A DNA stretch of 64,000 bases from assembly GCA_963691905.1 (NCBI GenBank), contig OY829894.1:496001-560000 (forward strand), given 5' to 3'. A program made the translations under genes and the position numbers. Source of the stretch: QGON01 sp963691905 (lineage in GTDB: Bacteria; Pseudomonadota; Gammaproteobacteria; Chromatiales; Chromatiaceae). Positions 8,894 to 17,912 of the stretch are shown piece by piece (the first letter of the stretch is position 1; each line of letters starts with the position of its first letter). Under the pieces are notes generated by a model. That model ran no database searches, was not told the DNA's origin, and worked only from the letters and a program-made list of their open reading frames with translations.

Positions 8894-10762
8894 TCAATGC
8901 CCCGCGTAGAGCGCCTCGACCTCGGCGGAATGCTGCTCGAGGATACGGCTGCGCCGCAGTTTCAGTGTTGGTGTGATCAGCCCGTTCTCAGGGGTCCAAG
9001 GCTCCTGGACGAGTGCGATACGGTGAATCCTGGCATAGCCGGGAAAGCTGCCCAGATGACTTGCCACCCGCGCCGTCAACAGTTCGAGTTGCTGTTCGCT
9101 GCTATCGGTTGGATCGATCGACTCCGCTTCGCAGGTCTCCTTATTGAGTACGATGAGCGCGGTGAGAAAGGGTTTTGCCTCACCGATGACCATCGCCTGT
9201 TCAAAGAGTGCATCAAGGTCAATGCACATCTCCATATCGGCAGGCGGGACTTTTTCGCCATTGGAAAGGACGATGATCTCTTTGAGACGTCCGGTGATGA
9301 AAATGTGCTCATTCTCGATTCTGACCTTGTCGCCGGTATGCAGCCAGCCTTCACTGTCGATGACGTCTGAAGTCGCCTGCGGATTATTCCAATAGCCCAA
9401 CATCACGCTTGGACTGCGGGAGAGCAGTTCGTCGTTTTCGCCGATCTTTGTCTCTATACCCGGCAGCACTTTGCCGACACTGGCGGGAACATTGTCCTCC
9501 AGTAGATTGGCGGTGATGATCGGGCTGGTCTCTGTCAGACCATATCCCTGCAGGATCGGCACGCCCAGCCCGATGAAGAGCTTAGCGATCTCCGGGGTCA
9601 GAGCCGCCCCACCGGAAACGGCGATACGCAAGCGTCCACCGAGTTTGGCCTGAATCTTACTGGCCACCAGTTTTTTATAGAGTGGCCAGAGTGCCAGTTT
9701 TGCGCTCCACGGCGCCCGGCCCTGGTCATGTTCGAAGCGCAGCCAGCCAGTCTCGACCGCAGCATTGAAAAGCTTGCGGGCAACGGCGGAATCATCCGCC
9801 AGCTTTGCCTGTATCTTGGCGTAGACACGCTCAAAGATGCGCGGCACGGAGATCATAATCGTCGGTTTTATCTTCATCAGATCCTCTCCCAATTGCGGGA
9901 TGGATCTCGCATAGGCGACATTGGCGCCGACCGCAATCGGCATGTAGTAGCCGACGGTGCGTTCCAGGGTGTGGGAGAGTGGCAGGAAGGAGAGAAAACG
10001 GTCGGTGGGATAGATGGTAATGAGCTTCAACCCAGCCTCGATGTTCCAGAGGATATTGCTGTGGCTGAGCATGACACCTTTCGAGCGTCCGGTTGTGCCT
10101 GAGGTATAAACGAGAGAGGCAAGGGCATCGGAAGCAATATCCGCTGCCTCATATTCACCCGCTTCTGCGGGCAGCCAGTCGGTCAGGGAGGCCAGGCGTG
10201 GCTGCAGTCCCATAGGGTCGACAGGTTCAATGGTCAGGATACGATTGAGTCCAGCCAACTGGTGACGGATCTGTTGCAGGTTCTGCCACTGCTCATCCCC
10301 TTCCAGCAGTAGCAGGCGCACCCCTGCATCCTGCAGAATGTAACCGATATTCTCCGGGCGGTCGTTGGTATAGATGGGAACGGTGACCAGCCCCAGTCCC
10401 TGGGCGGCAAGGTCGAACATGGCCCACTCGCGGCAGTTGCGCAGCATCAGGGCGACCCGTTCGCCGGGTTGAAGATCCTCCCGTTGGAAGGCGGCCTGCC
10501 AGCGGGCGACTTCACGTCCCATCTCACGCCAGGTCATATCATTCCAGCTTTCCGATGCCGGATCGAATTGAGTGTAGGCGACAGTATCAGGGGTACGACG
10601 AATTCGTTCCTGAAAAAGTGCGCCCAGTGTATCTGCCTCCTTGAGCAGAATATAGTCGGTCTTCTGTTCCCTCATCTTGTCCATTCCGTGATTGTGATTG
10701 CCGTTATCTCGCACCGGTTTGGAAGCCGATGTATCCGCATGGTTTGTATCAAAGAATAGCAT
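8894..10762 (-). CDS. AMP-forming long-chain acyl-CoA synthetase
   Basis: This is an adenylate-forming enzyme with the P-loop-like motif YTSGTTGRSKGVMLSH, the core motif GYGLTETSP and the late motifs WLHTGDKVRIENEHIFITGR and a lysine-containing C-terminal subdomain. It activates fatty acids to acyl-CoA as the entry step of beta-oxidation and resembles the FAA1-type (about 600 residues) more than Escherichia coli FadD. The frame opens at 10774, but the ATG at 10762 directly overlaps the fadJ stop region and is the more natural start (622 residues); an internal Met at 10687 is also possible. It is the last gene of the fad operon. Confidence 0.9.
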   Translation of the reverse strand: MLFFDTNHADTSASKPVRDNGNHNHGMDKMREQKTDYILLKEADTLGALFQERIRRTPDTVAYTQFDPASESWNDMTWREMGREVARWQAAFQREDLQPGERVALMLRNCREWAMFDLAAQGLGLVTVPIYTNDRPENIGYILQDAGVRLLLLEGDEQWQNLQQIRHQLAGLNRILTIEPVDPMGLQPRLASLTDWLPAEAGEYEAADIASDALASLVYTSGTTGRSKGVMLSHSNILWNIEAGLKLITIYPTDRFLSFLPLSHTLERTVGYYMPIAVGANVAYARSIPQLGEDLMKIKPTIMISVPRIFERVYAKIQAKLADDSAVARKLFNAAVETGWLRFEHDQGRAPWSAKLALWPLYKKLVASKIQAKLGGRLRIAVSGGAALTPEIAKLFIGLGVPILQGYGLTETSPIITANLLEDNVPASVGKVLPGIETKIGENDELLSRSPSVMLGYWNNPQATSDVIDSEGWLHTGDKVRIENEHIFITGRLKEIIVLSNGEKVPPADMEMCIDLDALFEQAMVIGEAKPFLTALIVLNKETCEAESIDPTDSSEQQLELLTARVASHLGSFPGYARIHRIALVQEPWTPENGLITPTLKLRRSRILEQHSAEVEALYAGH

Positions 10763-10763
10763 G

Positions 10764-12791
10764 TCAGGCACCACTCAAGTTAGTCCAGCCGGAGTCCGGA
10801 TGAAACTGGTCGCCGTGCAACTGTTCCAGTTCATTCAGGCGTTGGCGCATACGTGTTAATCCACCGCTGTGGATGTAGTGCATCGGGCCACCGCGGAAAG
10901 GGGCAAAGCCGGTGCCGAATATGATGCCGGCGTCCAGCAGATCCTCATCTTCGACCACATGTTCACGCAGGCAGGCCACTGCTTCATTGAGCAGACGAAA
11001 GATCATTCGGTCAGCCAGATCATTCGGCGCGTGAAACTGGCTATCCAGGTTCTCCTTGATAGCCTTGCCCTTTTCGTAGCGATAGAAGCCAGCACCGGTT
11101 TTTACCCCCAACTGGTTCTGCTCGACCATCACACGCAGCTGTTCCGGTACCTCAAGGTTGAAGACAGGCGCCAGCTTGTTCGCCACGGCAAGACAGATAT
11201 CCAGTCCGACCCGGTCCGCCAGTTCCACGGGACCCATCGGCATGCCAAAGCGGGTCGCGGCATTGTCGATCAGCGGGCCGGGAACCCCTTCCTCCAGCAG
11301 TTCTATGGCTTCCAGCAGATAGGGCATCAGGATGCGATTGACCAGAAATCCGGGACTGCTTCTGACCGGCAGGGGAAGGCGGTCGATGCTGCGGGAGAAG
11401 GCGGCGCCTTTTTGCATTAACAGGGGATCGGTCTCTCTGCCGGAAACCACTTCGATCAGTTGCATCTTCGCCACCGGGTTGAAGAAGTGCAGTCCGATCA
11501 GGCGCTCAGGGTTTTCGAGTGCTTCACTGATACTCTCCAGTGGAATGCTGGAGGTATTGGTGGCGAGCAGAGTATCTGGTCCCACCCTTGACTCAAGATC
11601 GCGGAACAGGGTTTGCTTGGCCTCCAGATCCTCGTATATCGCTTCGATGACCACATCTGCGTGCTTTACTCCATAGCCTCTGGGGTCTGGCATCAAGCGG
11701 TCCATGGCAGCCTGAACCAACCGTTTGGACTTCAGTTTGCGTTGAAACAGTTTGTGGGCGCGTTTTACCGCCTGGGTGAGGAATTTCGCCTCCCGGTCCT
11801 GCAGCGTGACACGCTGACCTTTCAAGGCGCACCATGCAGCGATGTCTCCCCCCATGATGCCGCCGCCGATGACATGCACTTGTCGGGATTTGAAGTCGAT
11901 ACCCGCAGCAACCGATTTGAGTCGCTCCTGCAGGAAGAAGACCCGAATCAGATTTTGCGCCGTTGGACCGGTGATCAGCTGGCCCAGATTTGTCGCCTCA
12001 CTGGCAAACATGAGCTGCGCGTTCCCCCCGGTATCACGCCAGTGATCGATCAGTGCGAAGGGGGCGGGGTAGTGCACTTTGCGAACTTTTTTGGCCGTGG
12101 CTCTGTGCAGTATCGGTGCGAGCAATTGGCGCGCGGGAGTGATGTTCAGCAGTTTTGTCCAGGCTGCCGGTTGATGGGGTGGCGGCGCTGAGATTATCAA
12201 TTGCGATGCGGCATGTTTCAGTTGGCGCTCCGGCGCTGTTTGATCCACCAACCCCAACCGTTTTGCGCTGCGTCCACTGATACTGCGTCCACCCAGCATG
12301 AATTTCATTGCCGGAATTGGACCCAGCAAGCGCACACTGCGCACACTTCCCCCGTAGCCGGGAAAGATACCGAGCCGGACTTCAGGGAAGGAGAGGCGGG
12401 TTCCCTCGTCATCCCGCACAATGCGATAGTCGCAGGCGAGGGCGAGTTCGAGACCACCACCGAGGCAGAAGCCATGAATCAGTGCCAGGGTGGGACAGGC
12501 CAGATCCTCCAGACGTTGGAAGATGCTGTGAACCTGGTGGATATGCGCCTCAATCTGGTCTGGCTGCTGGGCCTTGCGGAAGTTTTTGACATCTGCGCCA
12601 GCGATGAATCCAGACTTTTTGTCGGAGAGGATGATCAATCCCTTGGGGGGATCGGTCTCGATCTCCGCCAGTATGCCATCGAACTGCTCAAAGGCTTCTG
12701 TGGAGAGGATGTTGACCGGCGAGTCGGCATGATCGAAATGGAGCCAGCCGATGCCGTCAGGGGTTCGTTCCAATTTCCAGTGTTTCTTCAT
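10764..12791 (-). CDS. fadJ: Bifunctional enoyl-CoA hydratase / 3-hydroxyacyl-CoA dehydrogenase
   Basis: The 675-residue protein has an N-terminal crotonase domain (GFIAGADVKNF oxyanion segment; GFCLGGGLELALACDYRI) followed by a 3-hydroxyacyl-CoA dehydrogenase with the NAD motif VIGGGIMGGDIA, the ATNTSSIPL segment, the catalytic LHFFNPV and the C-terminal domain. This is the FadB/FadJ alpha-subunit architecture. Pairing with a FadI-sized thiolase favours FadJ. Its ATG overlaps the stop of fadI by 4 bases (12788-12791), so the two subunits are translationally coupled. Together they form the trifunctional beta-oxidation complex. Confidence 0.92.
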   Translation of the reverse strand: MKKHWKLERTPDGIGWLHFDHADSPVNILSTEAFEQFDGILAEIETDPPKGLIILSDKKSGFIAGADVKNFRKAQQPDQIEAHIHQVHSIFQRLEDLACPTLALIHGFCLGGGLELALACDYRIVRDDEGTRLSFPEVRLGIFPGYGGSVRSVRLLGPIPAMKFMLGGRSISGRSAKRLGLVDQTAPERQLKHAASQLIISAPPPHQPAAWTKLLNITPARQLLAPILHRATAKKVRKVHYPAPFALIDHWRDTGGNAQLMFASEATNLGQLITGPTAQNLIRVFFLQERLKSVAAGIDFKSRQVHVIGGGIMGGDIAAWCALKGQRVTLQDREAKFLTQAVKRAHKLFQRKLKSKRLVQAAMDRLMPDPRGYGVKHADVVIEAIYEDLEAKQTLFRDLESRVGPDTLLATNTSSIPLESISEALENPERLIGLHFFNPVAKMQLIEVVSGRETDPLLMQKGAAFSRSIDRLPLPVRSSPGFLVNRILMPYLLEAIELLEEGVPGPLIDNAATRFGMPMGPVELADRVGLDICLAVANKLAPVFNLEVPEQLRVMVEQNQLGVKTGAGFYRYEKGKAIKENLDSQFHAPNDLADRMIFRLLNEAVACLREHVVEDEDLLDAGIIFGTGFAPFRGGPMHYIHSGGLTRMRQRLNELEQLHGDQFHPDSGWTNLSGA

Positions 12792-14077
12792 TTCACCGCC
12801 TCCACCAACATTGCGCCGCCCTGACCGCCACCGATACAGAGACTCGCCACACCGGTCTTCGCCTTATTTTGATGCAGAGTCTTTACGAGATGCAGTACCA
12901 GCCGGGCGCCGCTTGCACCGACAGGATGGCCGATGCTGATGGCGCCGCCATCCACATTCAACCGATCCCTTGGAATTGGCGCGAGCGGTTTGCCTATACC
13001 CACTGTATCCTGCATGTAATCGGCATCCTTCCAGGCGGCGAGGCAGGCGAGTACCTGGGCTGCGAAGGCTTCATTGATCTCCCAATAGTCGATGGCTTCA
13101 CTCTCCAGGTTTCTGCGCCGCAACAACCGGGCCATGGCATGCACCGGGCCCAGCCCCATCTGGCTGGGATCGAGTGCACTCCATTCGGTATCGATGATGC
13201 GGCCAAGCACCGGCAGATGGTGTTGTTCGACGGCACCTTCGGATGCGAGTAACAATAGGGCGGCGCCATCAGTCACCTGGGCGCTGTTGCCGGCAGTAAC
13301 GCTACCGACCGGGCGGTCGAAAACCGGTCGCAGACGGGCCAACTGTTCCATATCGCTGTCGGGACGCAGTCCCTCATCCGTCTCATAGAGATTACCCTTG
13401 CTGTCGAAGATCGGTTCAATCTCATCCAGACGTTTTTCGTTAGCGGCCTGTGCGAGATGCTGATGACTCAAAAGGGCAAAAGCATCCATCGCCTCACGAC
13501 TGATGTTGAAGCGCCATGCGAGTTTTTCCGCAGTCTGTCCCATGGAGAGGCCGACGATCGGATCAGTCAGACCTCGCAGCAGAGCGATGATCAGCTGAAA
13601 ATGGTGGGGACGCAGGGCGGCAAGCTGACGGCTGCGGGCGGTGAAATTCTTGGCGCGGTTCCATTGGGCGAGCCAGTTGAGCATGCGGTCGTTGATCAGT
13701 ACCGGGTGGTGACTCATCGCCTCGGTACCGCCGGCCAGAACCAGGTCACTTCGCCCAGTGGCGATATTTTGTGCGGCACTGTCCAGCGCCTGTAATCCCG
13801 AAGCGCAGTTACGCTGTACAGTCCAGGCAGGCACCTTGTCGCCGCAGCCGATACGCAGCGCGGCAACCCGTGCGATATTGACCTCATCCGGGCCGGAGGA
13901 GACGCATCCGAGGATGACTTCATCCAGTTGAGACGGACTGAAATTGTGTCGGGCCAGCAGTGGCCGTCCTGCGGCAACTGCAAGATCAGATGCCCGGAAG
14001 GGGCCGGGACAACCCTTCATCTTGATGAACGGTGTGCGGCTGCCATCCACGATATAGACAGGTCTCTTCTCTTCCAT
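12788..14077 (-). CDS. fadI: Acetyl-CoA C-acyltransferase (3-ketoacyl-CoA thiolase)
   Basis: The thiolase has the nucleophilic cysteine in NCASGLQALDSA, the His motif GHPVGASGARL and the C-terminal catalytic CIGGGQGGAM. Its length (429 residues) fits FadI, not the shorter FadA (~390). The frame is open to 14098, but the ATG at 14077 is preceded by a strong GGAGGAG Shine-Dalgarno 9 bases away and starts with the usual EEKRPVYIVDGSRTPF segment, so the start is placed there. It is the thiolase subunit working with the downstream FadJ-like protein. Confidence 0.92.
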   Translation of the reverse strand: MEEKRPVYIVDGSRTPFIKMKGCPGPFRASDLAVAAGRPLLARHNFSPSQLDEVILGCVSSGPDEVNIARVAALRIGCGDKVPAWTVQRNCASGLQALDSAAQNIATGRSDLVLAGGTEAMSHHPVLINDRMLNWLAQWNRAKNFTARSRQLAALRPHHFQLIIALLRGLTDPIVGLSMGQTAEKLAWRFNISREAMDAFALLSHQHLAQAANEKRLDEIEPIFDSKGNLYETDEGLRPDSDMEQLARLRPVFDRPVGSVTAGNSAQVTDGAALLLLASEGAVEQHHLPVLGRIIDTEWSALDPSQMGLGPVHAMARLLRRRNLESEAIDYWEINEAFAAQVLACLAAWKDADYMQDTVGIGKPLAPIPRDRLNVDGGAISIGHPVGASGARLVLHLVKTLHQNKAKTGVASLCIGGGQGGAMLVEAVK

Positions 14078-14112
14078 TCTCCATCTCCTCCAAAACATGA
14101 AACTAATTCGCC

Positions 14113-14198
14113 GTAGGCCGGATCAAGCGCAGCGGATCCGGCAGCAAGCCTTTGTTCCAACCCCGGATTGCCCGATCCGCAAGCTTGATCGGGCCTAC
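14113..14198. repeat. REP-like palindromes, family B (pair)
   Basis: A 30-base unit (14113-14142) of the form GTAGGCCGGATCAAG-CGCAG-CGGATCCGGC is followed by an inverted second unit (14163-14198) ending GCTTGATCGGGCCTAC. The outer ends, GTAGGCC and GGCCTAC, pair. The right edge contains the fadE stop codon (14195-14197). A further copy sits right after the hrpA stop at 37889-37914. Confidence 0.8.
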
Positions 14199-16672
14199 GC
14201 AGCACCAAGATGTCTGATCGATGTCCCACCCTGCGGGGATTGTTCCTTGTTTTTTGACGACAGATCGTCAAAAGCGTCTACCTGTATGACTTGGTCTCTC
14301 AGCCTCTGCGTCTCCAACACGAGCTGGGCATCGCTCTCCGCAAGGATGCCGATCTCCACTGCTTCGGCGACCATTTCTTCGTTTGTGCCGGGGTGAATCT
14401 GTCCGGCCCGCCGTGCCTGTCGCAGTGTCTTCTCGATCGGGGCCGATGCCATTGCAGCCTGTAATGCCTGATCGAGTCGCGCTACGGGTTCGTTGAGATC
14501 ACTGCTGAGGAAAATCCCGGCGGTTAGCCGCGTTCTGGCCTCACCCTGTTGCAGGATGGCGCCCGCTACGGCGTGATCCAGTCGATCTGATGGTTTGTGG
14601 TAAGGCAGCCCCGTGGGGAAGGTGAGCAGCCTCACTATCCAGGCCAACGGGCGGAAAGGCAGATTGCGAAAAATGCCGATGAAGGCTTCCTGCATACGAT
14701 AAAGAGAGTCCTCCATCGCCCACTGCAGCAGTGGAATATCGGCAAAACGCTGATGCCCGTCGATATAGTGCTTGAGGGCGGCACTGGCAATGTAGAGTTC
14801 GCTCAGCAGGTCACCCAGCCGTGCAGAGAGACGCTCTTTGCGTTTGAGTGCACCGCCCAGGGTCATGAGGGCAAGATCCGCCGATAGCGCGAAGGCGGCA
14901 CTCATCCAGTTGAGCTGCTGAAAATAGTGCCCTGCCACACCCTTTACGGGACGCTCGGAGAAACGACCACGAGTGATGCCGAGCCAAAATGTACGCGCCA
15001 GATTGGTGACGAGGAAACCAATGTGTCCGAAGATCGCTTTGTCGAAGGTACTCAGCGCATGCTTCCATTCCTTCTCTTGAGCGGCGGAAAACTCCTGCAG
15101 GATATAAGGGTGGCAGCGAATCGCACCCTGACCAAAGATGATCATGCTGCGGGTCAGGATATTCGCTCCTTCCACAGTGATAGCGATCGGAATTGCCTGA
15201 TAGACCCGGCCGATGAGGTTACGTGGTCCCAGGCAGATACCGCTGCCGCCCTGTATGTCCATCGCATCGTTGACCACCTGGCGATAGCGTTCTGTGAGGT
15301 GGTATTTCACGATGGCGGAGATCACCGAAGGTTTTTCACCACTGTCGAGCGCACTGACAGTCAGCAATCGGGCGGCATCCATCTGATAGGTGATACCGGC
15401 GATTCTGGCAAGTGCCTCCTCGACACCTTCAAAATTACCGATGGGTTGCCCGAATTGACGACGTACCGCAGCATAGGTGCCGGTGTAACGGCTGGCTGCC
15501 TTGCCGGCCCCGGTTGCCAGTGCCGGTAGTGAGATACCGCGTCCTTCGGAGAGACTTTCAACCAACATCCGCCACCCTTGGCCGATGCCTGACTGCTCGC
15601 CGATCACCCAGTCGAGGGGAATAAAGACATCTTTGCCCCGGATGGGGCCATTCTGGAACGGGATGTTCAGTGGCATGTGACGCTGCCCGATTTCAACGCC
15701 TTTCGTTTCACTGGGAATCAATGCAACAGTGATTCCCAGTGAGGTATCACTACCCAGCAGGTGATCAGGATCGTAAAGCTTGAAAGCCAGTCCAATGAGC
15801 GTGGCCACCGGACCCAGTGTGATATAGCGTTTCTCCCAGTTGAGACGAATACCGAGTATCCGCTTGCCATTAAACTCGCCCTCGGTGACCACCCCGCTAT
15901 CGGGAATCGCACCTGCATCACTGCCGGCATCGGGACCGGTAAGGGCAAAACAGGGGATCTCCTCACCCTTGGCGAGTCTTCTGAGATAACGATCTTTTTG
16001 CGTCTGAGTCCCATAGTGCAGCAGCAGTTTTGCCGGTCCCAGAGAGTTGGGAACCATCACTGTGACGGCAGCAGCGATACTGCGGCTGGAAATCTTCATC
16101 ACTATGGTGGAGTGGGCAAGGGCGGAGAACTCAAGACCGCCATAGGCGCGGGGAATGATCATGCCGAAGAGGCCAGACTGTTTGATAAATGACCAGACCG
16201 CTTCAGGCAGATCCTTGTCGTGATGGGTGATCTGCCAGTCGTCCAGCATTTTACAGAGTCGTTCGACTGGACCGTCGATGAAGGCCTGCTCCTGTTCCGT
16301 CAACCGGGGTCCGGGTTGTTCCAGCAGCCGTTGCCAATCGGGTTGGCCACTGAAGAGTTCACCATCCCACCACACGTTTCCGGCATGCAATGCCTCACGC
16401 TCTGTTGATGACATGGCGGGCATGACACGCCGGAATTGCCTCAACAGCGGTCCGCTTATCAAGCGAAGACGAAGGCCCGGAAGCGTGTAGAAAAACATGC
16501 CAGTGCCGTAAGCGATCCAGGAGACAGTTGCCCCGAATGTGCCGATCAGGCCACCCAACTGCAGAGAAACGAGCAGGGCAGGGGGTAATAAAACCCAGAC
16601 GATAGCCTTGGCTGAACTGTAGGCCAGAGCCCACAGGACGATCAGAATCAGAAGAGTGCCTATTGCCGCCAT
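14195..16672 (-). CDS. fadE: Acyl-CoA dehydrogenase FadE
   Basis: The protein (about 825 residues) begins with two hydrophobic helices and continues with the acyl-CoA dehydrogenase domain (SLGPAKLLLHYGTQ, CFALTGPDAGSDAG, SEGRGISLPALATG, IQGGSGICLGPRN) and the long C-terminal DUF1974-type extension found only in FadE. It catalyses the first, FAD-dependent oxidation of beta-oxidation at the membrane. A GTG at 16678 is possible, but the ATG at 16672 has GGGAG at a better distance. It lies 31 bases after the NlpC/P60-like gene and upstream of fadI. Confidence 0.94.
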   Translation of the reverse strand: MAAIGTLLILIVLWALAYSSAKAIVWVLLPPALLVSLQLGGLIGTFGATVSWIAYGTGMFFYTLPGLRLRLISGPLLRQFRRVMPAMSSTEREALHAGNVWWDGELFSGQPDWQRLLEQPGPRLTEQEQAFIDGPVERLCKMLDDWQITHHDKDLPEAVWSFIKQSGLFGMIIPRAYGGLEFSALAHSTIVMKISSRSIAAAVTVMVPNSLGPAKLLLHYGTQTQKDRYLRRLAKGEEIPCFALTGPDAGSDAGAIPDSGVVTEGEFNGKRILGIRLNWEKRYITLGPVATLIGLAFKLYDPDHLLGSDTSLGITVALIPSETKGVEIGQRHMPLNIPFQNGPIRGKDVFIPLDWVIGEQSGIGQGWRMLVESLSEGRGISLPALATGAGKAASRYTGTYAAVRRQFGQPIGNFEGVEEALARIAGITYQMDAARLLTVSALDSGEKPSVISAIVKYHLTERYRQVVNDAMDIQGGSGICLGPRNLIGRVYQAIPIAITVEGANILTRSMIIFGQGAIRCHPYILQEFSAAQEKEWKHALSTFDKAIFGHIGFLVTNLARTFWLGITRGRFSERPVKGVAGHYFQQLNWMSAAFALSADLALMTLGGALKRKERLSARLGDLLSELYIASAALKHYIDGHQRFADIPLLQWAMEDSLYRMQEAFIGIFRNLPFRPLAWIVRLLTFPTGLPYHKPSDRLDHAVAGAILQQGEARTRLTAGIFLSSDLNEPVARLDQALQAAMASAPIEKTLRQARRAGQIHPGTNEEMVAEAVEIGILAESDAQLVLETQRLRDQVIQVDAFDDLSSKNKEQSPQGGTSIRHLGAA

Positions 16673-16703
16673 CTTCACGCTCCCGCTGCTGCGCAGCTTT
16701 ACA

Positions 16704-17624
16704 TTAGGTTTTATTCTCTAACGGCTGATACGTTTCATCTCCGGTATTTGGTTTCACCTCATGCAGATGTGACACCTTGGCGCAGGGTTCGCAATAGTTC
16801 TGCGCCTGTTCCGTGAATTCAGACTCATTGTCGTTGTACATCATGGCTTCATCACACCAGGGCAGACGCCGATAGACACCCAAGTCGTCCAATCCAAGAA
16901 ACGGATACTTGATGATGTTGAAATAGGGGGAGTAGTCGAAATCCTTGGGCGTGAAGAGCCTTGGATTGCGTTTAAAGAACCGGATGCTGCCGTCATCGCT
17001 GCGATCGATAAATGGCAGGATGGGAAAATTTACCTGATTAAACGCCTCAGCCAACAGGCAGGAGCAAACCGTCCTTGTAGGGCCGCCTGCATTATGTTCA
17101 AAGACGCTGGATCGCCAGCGTCGCGGCAGTATCGCCCAAGGGAATAAGAAGCGGGCCAGATCAAGCAGGTGGCGTACATCGTAGCTGCTTCCAAGTCCTC
17201 GTATTGCATGGCCTATCACTGCATGAGCGTCATCCGGCTCAAGTCCTGATGGGCGGCAGATCCGCAGGTGATCCATATGGTACTTGGATACTGGCGCCAC
17301 GATGGTTCCTTCATGCAGAAGAGACTCGACCATCAATTGTTCGCTGGGATCTCCCTGAAAGTGTTCGGCAACCAGCGCTTGCAGGTCTGGATCTCTGACG
17401 TCGTACAACCTGCCGATGTAGATCGCCGAGTGGGTCCAGGAGCTTTGGGTGATGATTTTTATCACCTCACTGACCCTGCTACGCCCTTCCACCAATAGAA
17501 CATCGCCGGGGCGTAACTCAAAGCTTAAGCGTTTGAAATCGCACAATGGTGAGTTGGGTGGTGGGCCATCTCTGACCAGCCACTCGGTAATTGTTTTGGA
17601 TAACCACTGCACAAAAATACTCAT
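16704..17624 (-). CDS. YiiX/YaeF-like permuted NlpC/P60 family protein
   Basis: The 306-residue protein has the circularly permuted papain-like pattern of YaeF/YiiX relatives: LRPGDVLLVEG, then TQSSWTHSAIYIG carrying the candidate catalytic His, and later RTVCSCLLAEAFN carrying the candidate nucleophilic Cys. No signal peptide is obvious. Family members are thought to act on lipids or amide bonds, but no activity is established. It is the first gene of the fad operon, which favours a lipid-related role (inference). The ATG at 17624 has AGGTGG 8 bases upstream and is preferred over the GTG at 17636. Confidence 0.8.
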   Translation of the reverse strand: MSIFVQWLSKTITEWLVRDGPPPNSPLCDFKRLSFELRPGDVLLVEGRSRVSEVIKIITQSSWTHSAIYIGRLYDVRDPDLQALVAEHFQGDPSEQLMVESLLHEGTIVAPVSKYHMDHLRICRPSGLEPDDAHAVIGHAIRGLGSSYDVRHLLDLARFLFPWAILPRRWRSSVFEHNAGGPTRTVCSCLLAEAFNQVNFPILPFIDRSDDGSIRFFKRNPRLFTPKDFDYSPYFNIIKYPFLGLDDLGVYRRLPWCDEAMMYNDNESEFTEQAQNYCEPCAKVSHLHEVKPNTGDETYQPLENKT

Positions 17625-17636
17625 ATTAATAACCAC

Positions 17637-17781
17637 CTAATTTACTGTGGTACTTCCCAGTATAGACAGTCATATTGGGTTTAGGGTTGCGCTGTTTGTT
17701 TAAACAAAAGAGGCGTATAGAAATAACTGTCTTAAAATACAATATGTTGCATAGATTTTATGAAGTAATATCTGTATGAAT
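17637..17781. other. AT-rich intergenic region between divergent units
   Basis: No gene is visible. It contains a perfect 14-base palindrome TTTGTTTAAACAAA at 17695-17708, which could be a regulator site for the fad operon on the minus strand or for the plus-strand signalling genes. No known operator is recognised with confidence. Confidence 0.4.
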
Positions 17782-17808
17782 TAATGTTTTTTGACGAACA
17801 GCCGATAG
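17782..17808 (+). promoter_or_regulatory. Strong candidate FliA (sigma-28) promoter of the GGDEF-EAL gene
   Basis: TAATGTTT (17782-17789), exactly 11 bases, then GCCGATAG (17801-17808). It matches TAAAGTTT-N11-GCCGATAA at 7 of 8 and 7 of 8 positions and is the best of four such sites in the window. The predicted RNA start is near 17815, about 95 bases before the proposed AUA start codon. Confidence 0.75.
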
Positions 17809-17895
17809 GTTATTGGATGAGATAAATTGTATTGGCCATTAACCATTTGCCTACAATTGTGAACATTTTTCAGCGCAACATTGACGGTGACAATT

Positions 17896-17912
17896 GAGGA
17901 TTTAAACAGATA
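17896..17912 (+). promoter_or_regulatory. Shine-Dalgarno and proposed AUA start codon
   Basis: GAGGA (17896-17900), 9 bases, then ATA (17910-17912). The in-frame stop TGA (17895-17897) lies just upstream, and no ATG, GTG or TTG occurs in this frame until the GTG at 17991, which has no Shine-Dalgarno. Confidence 0.55.
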
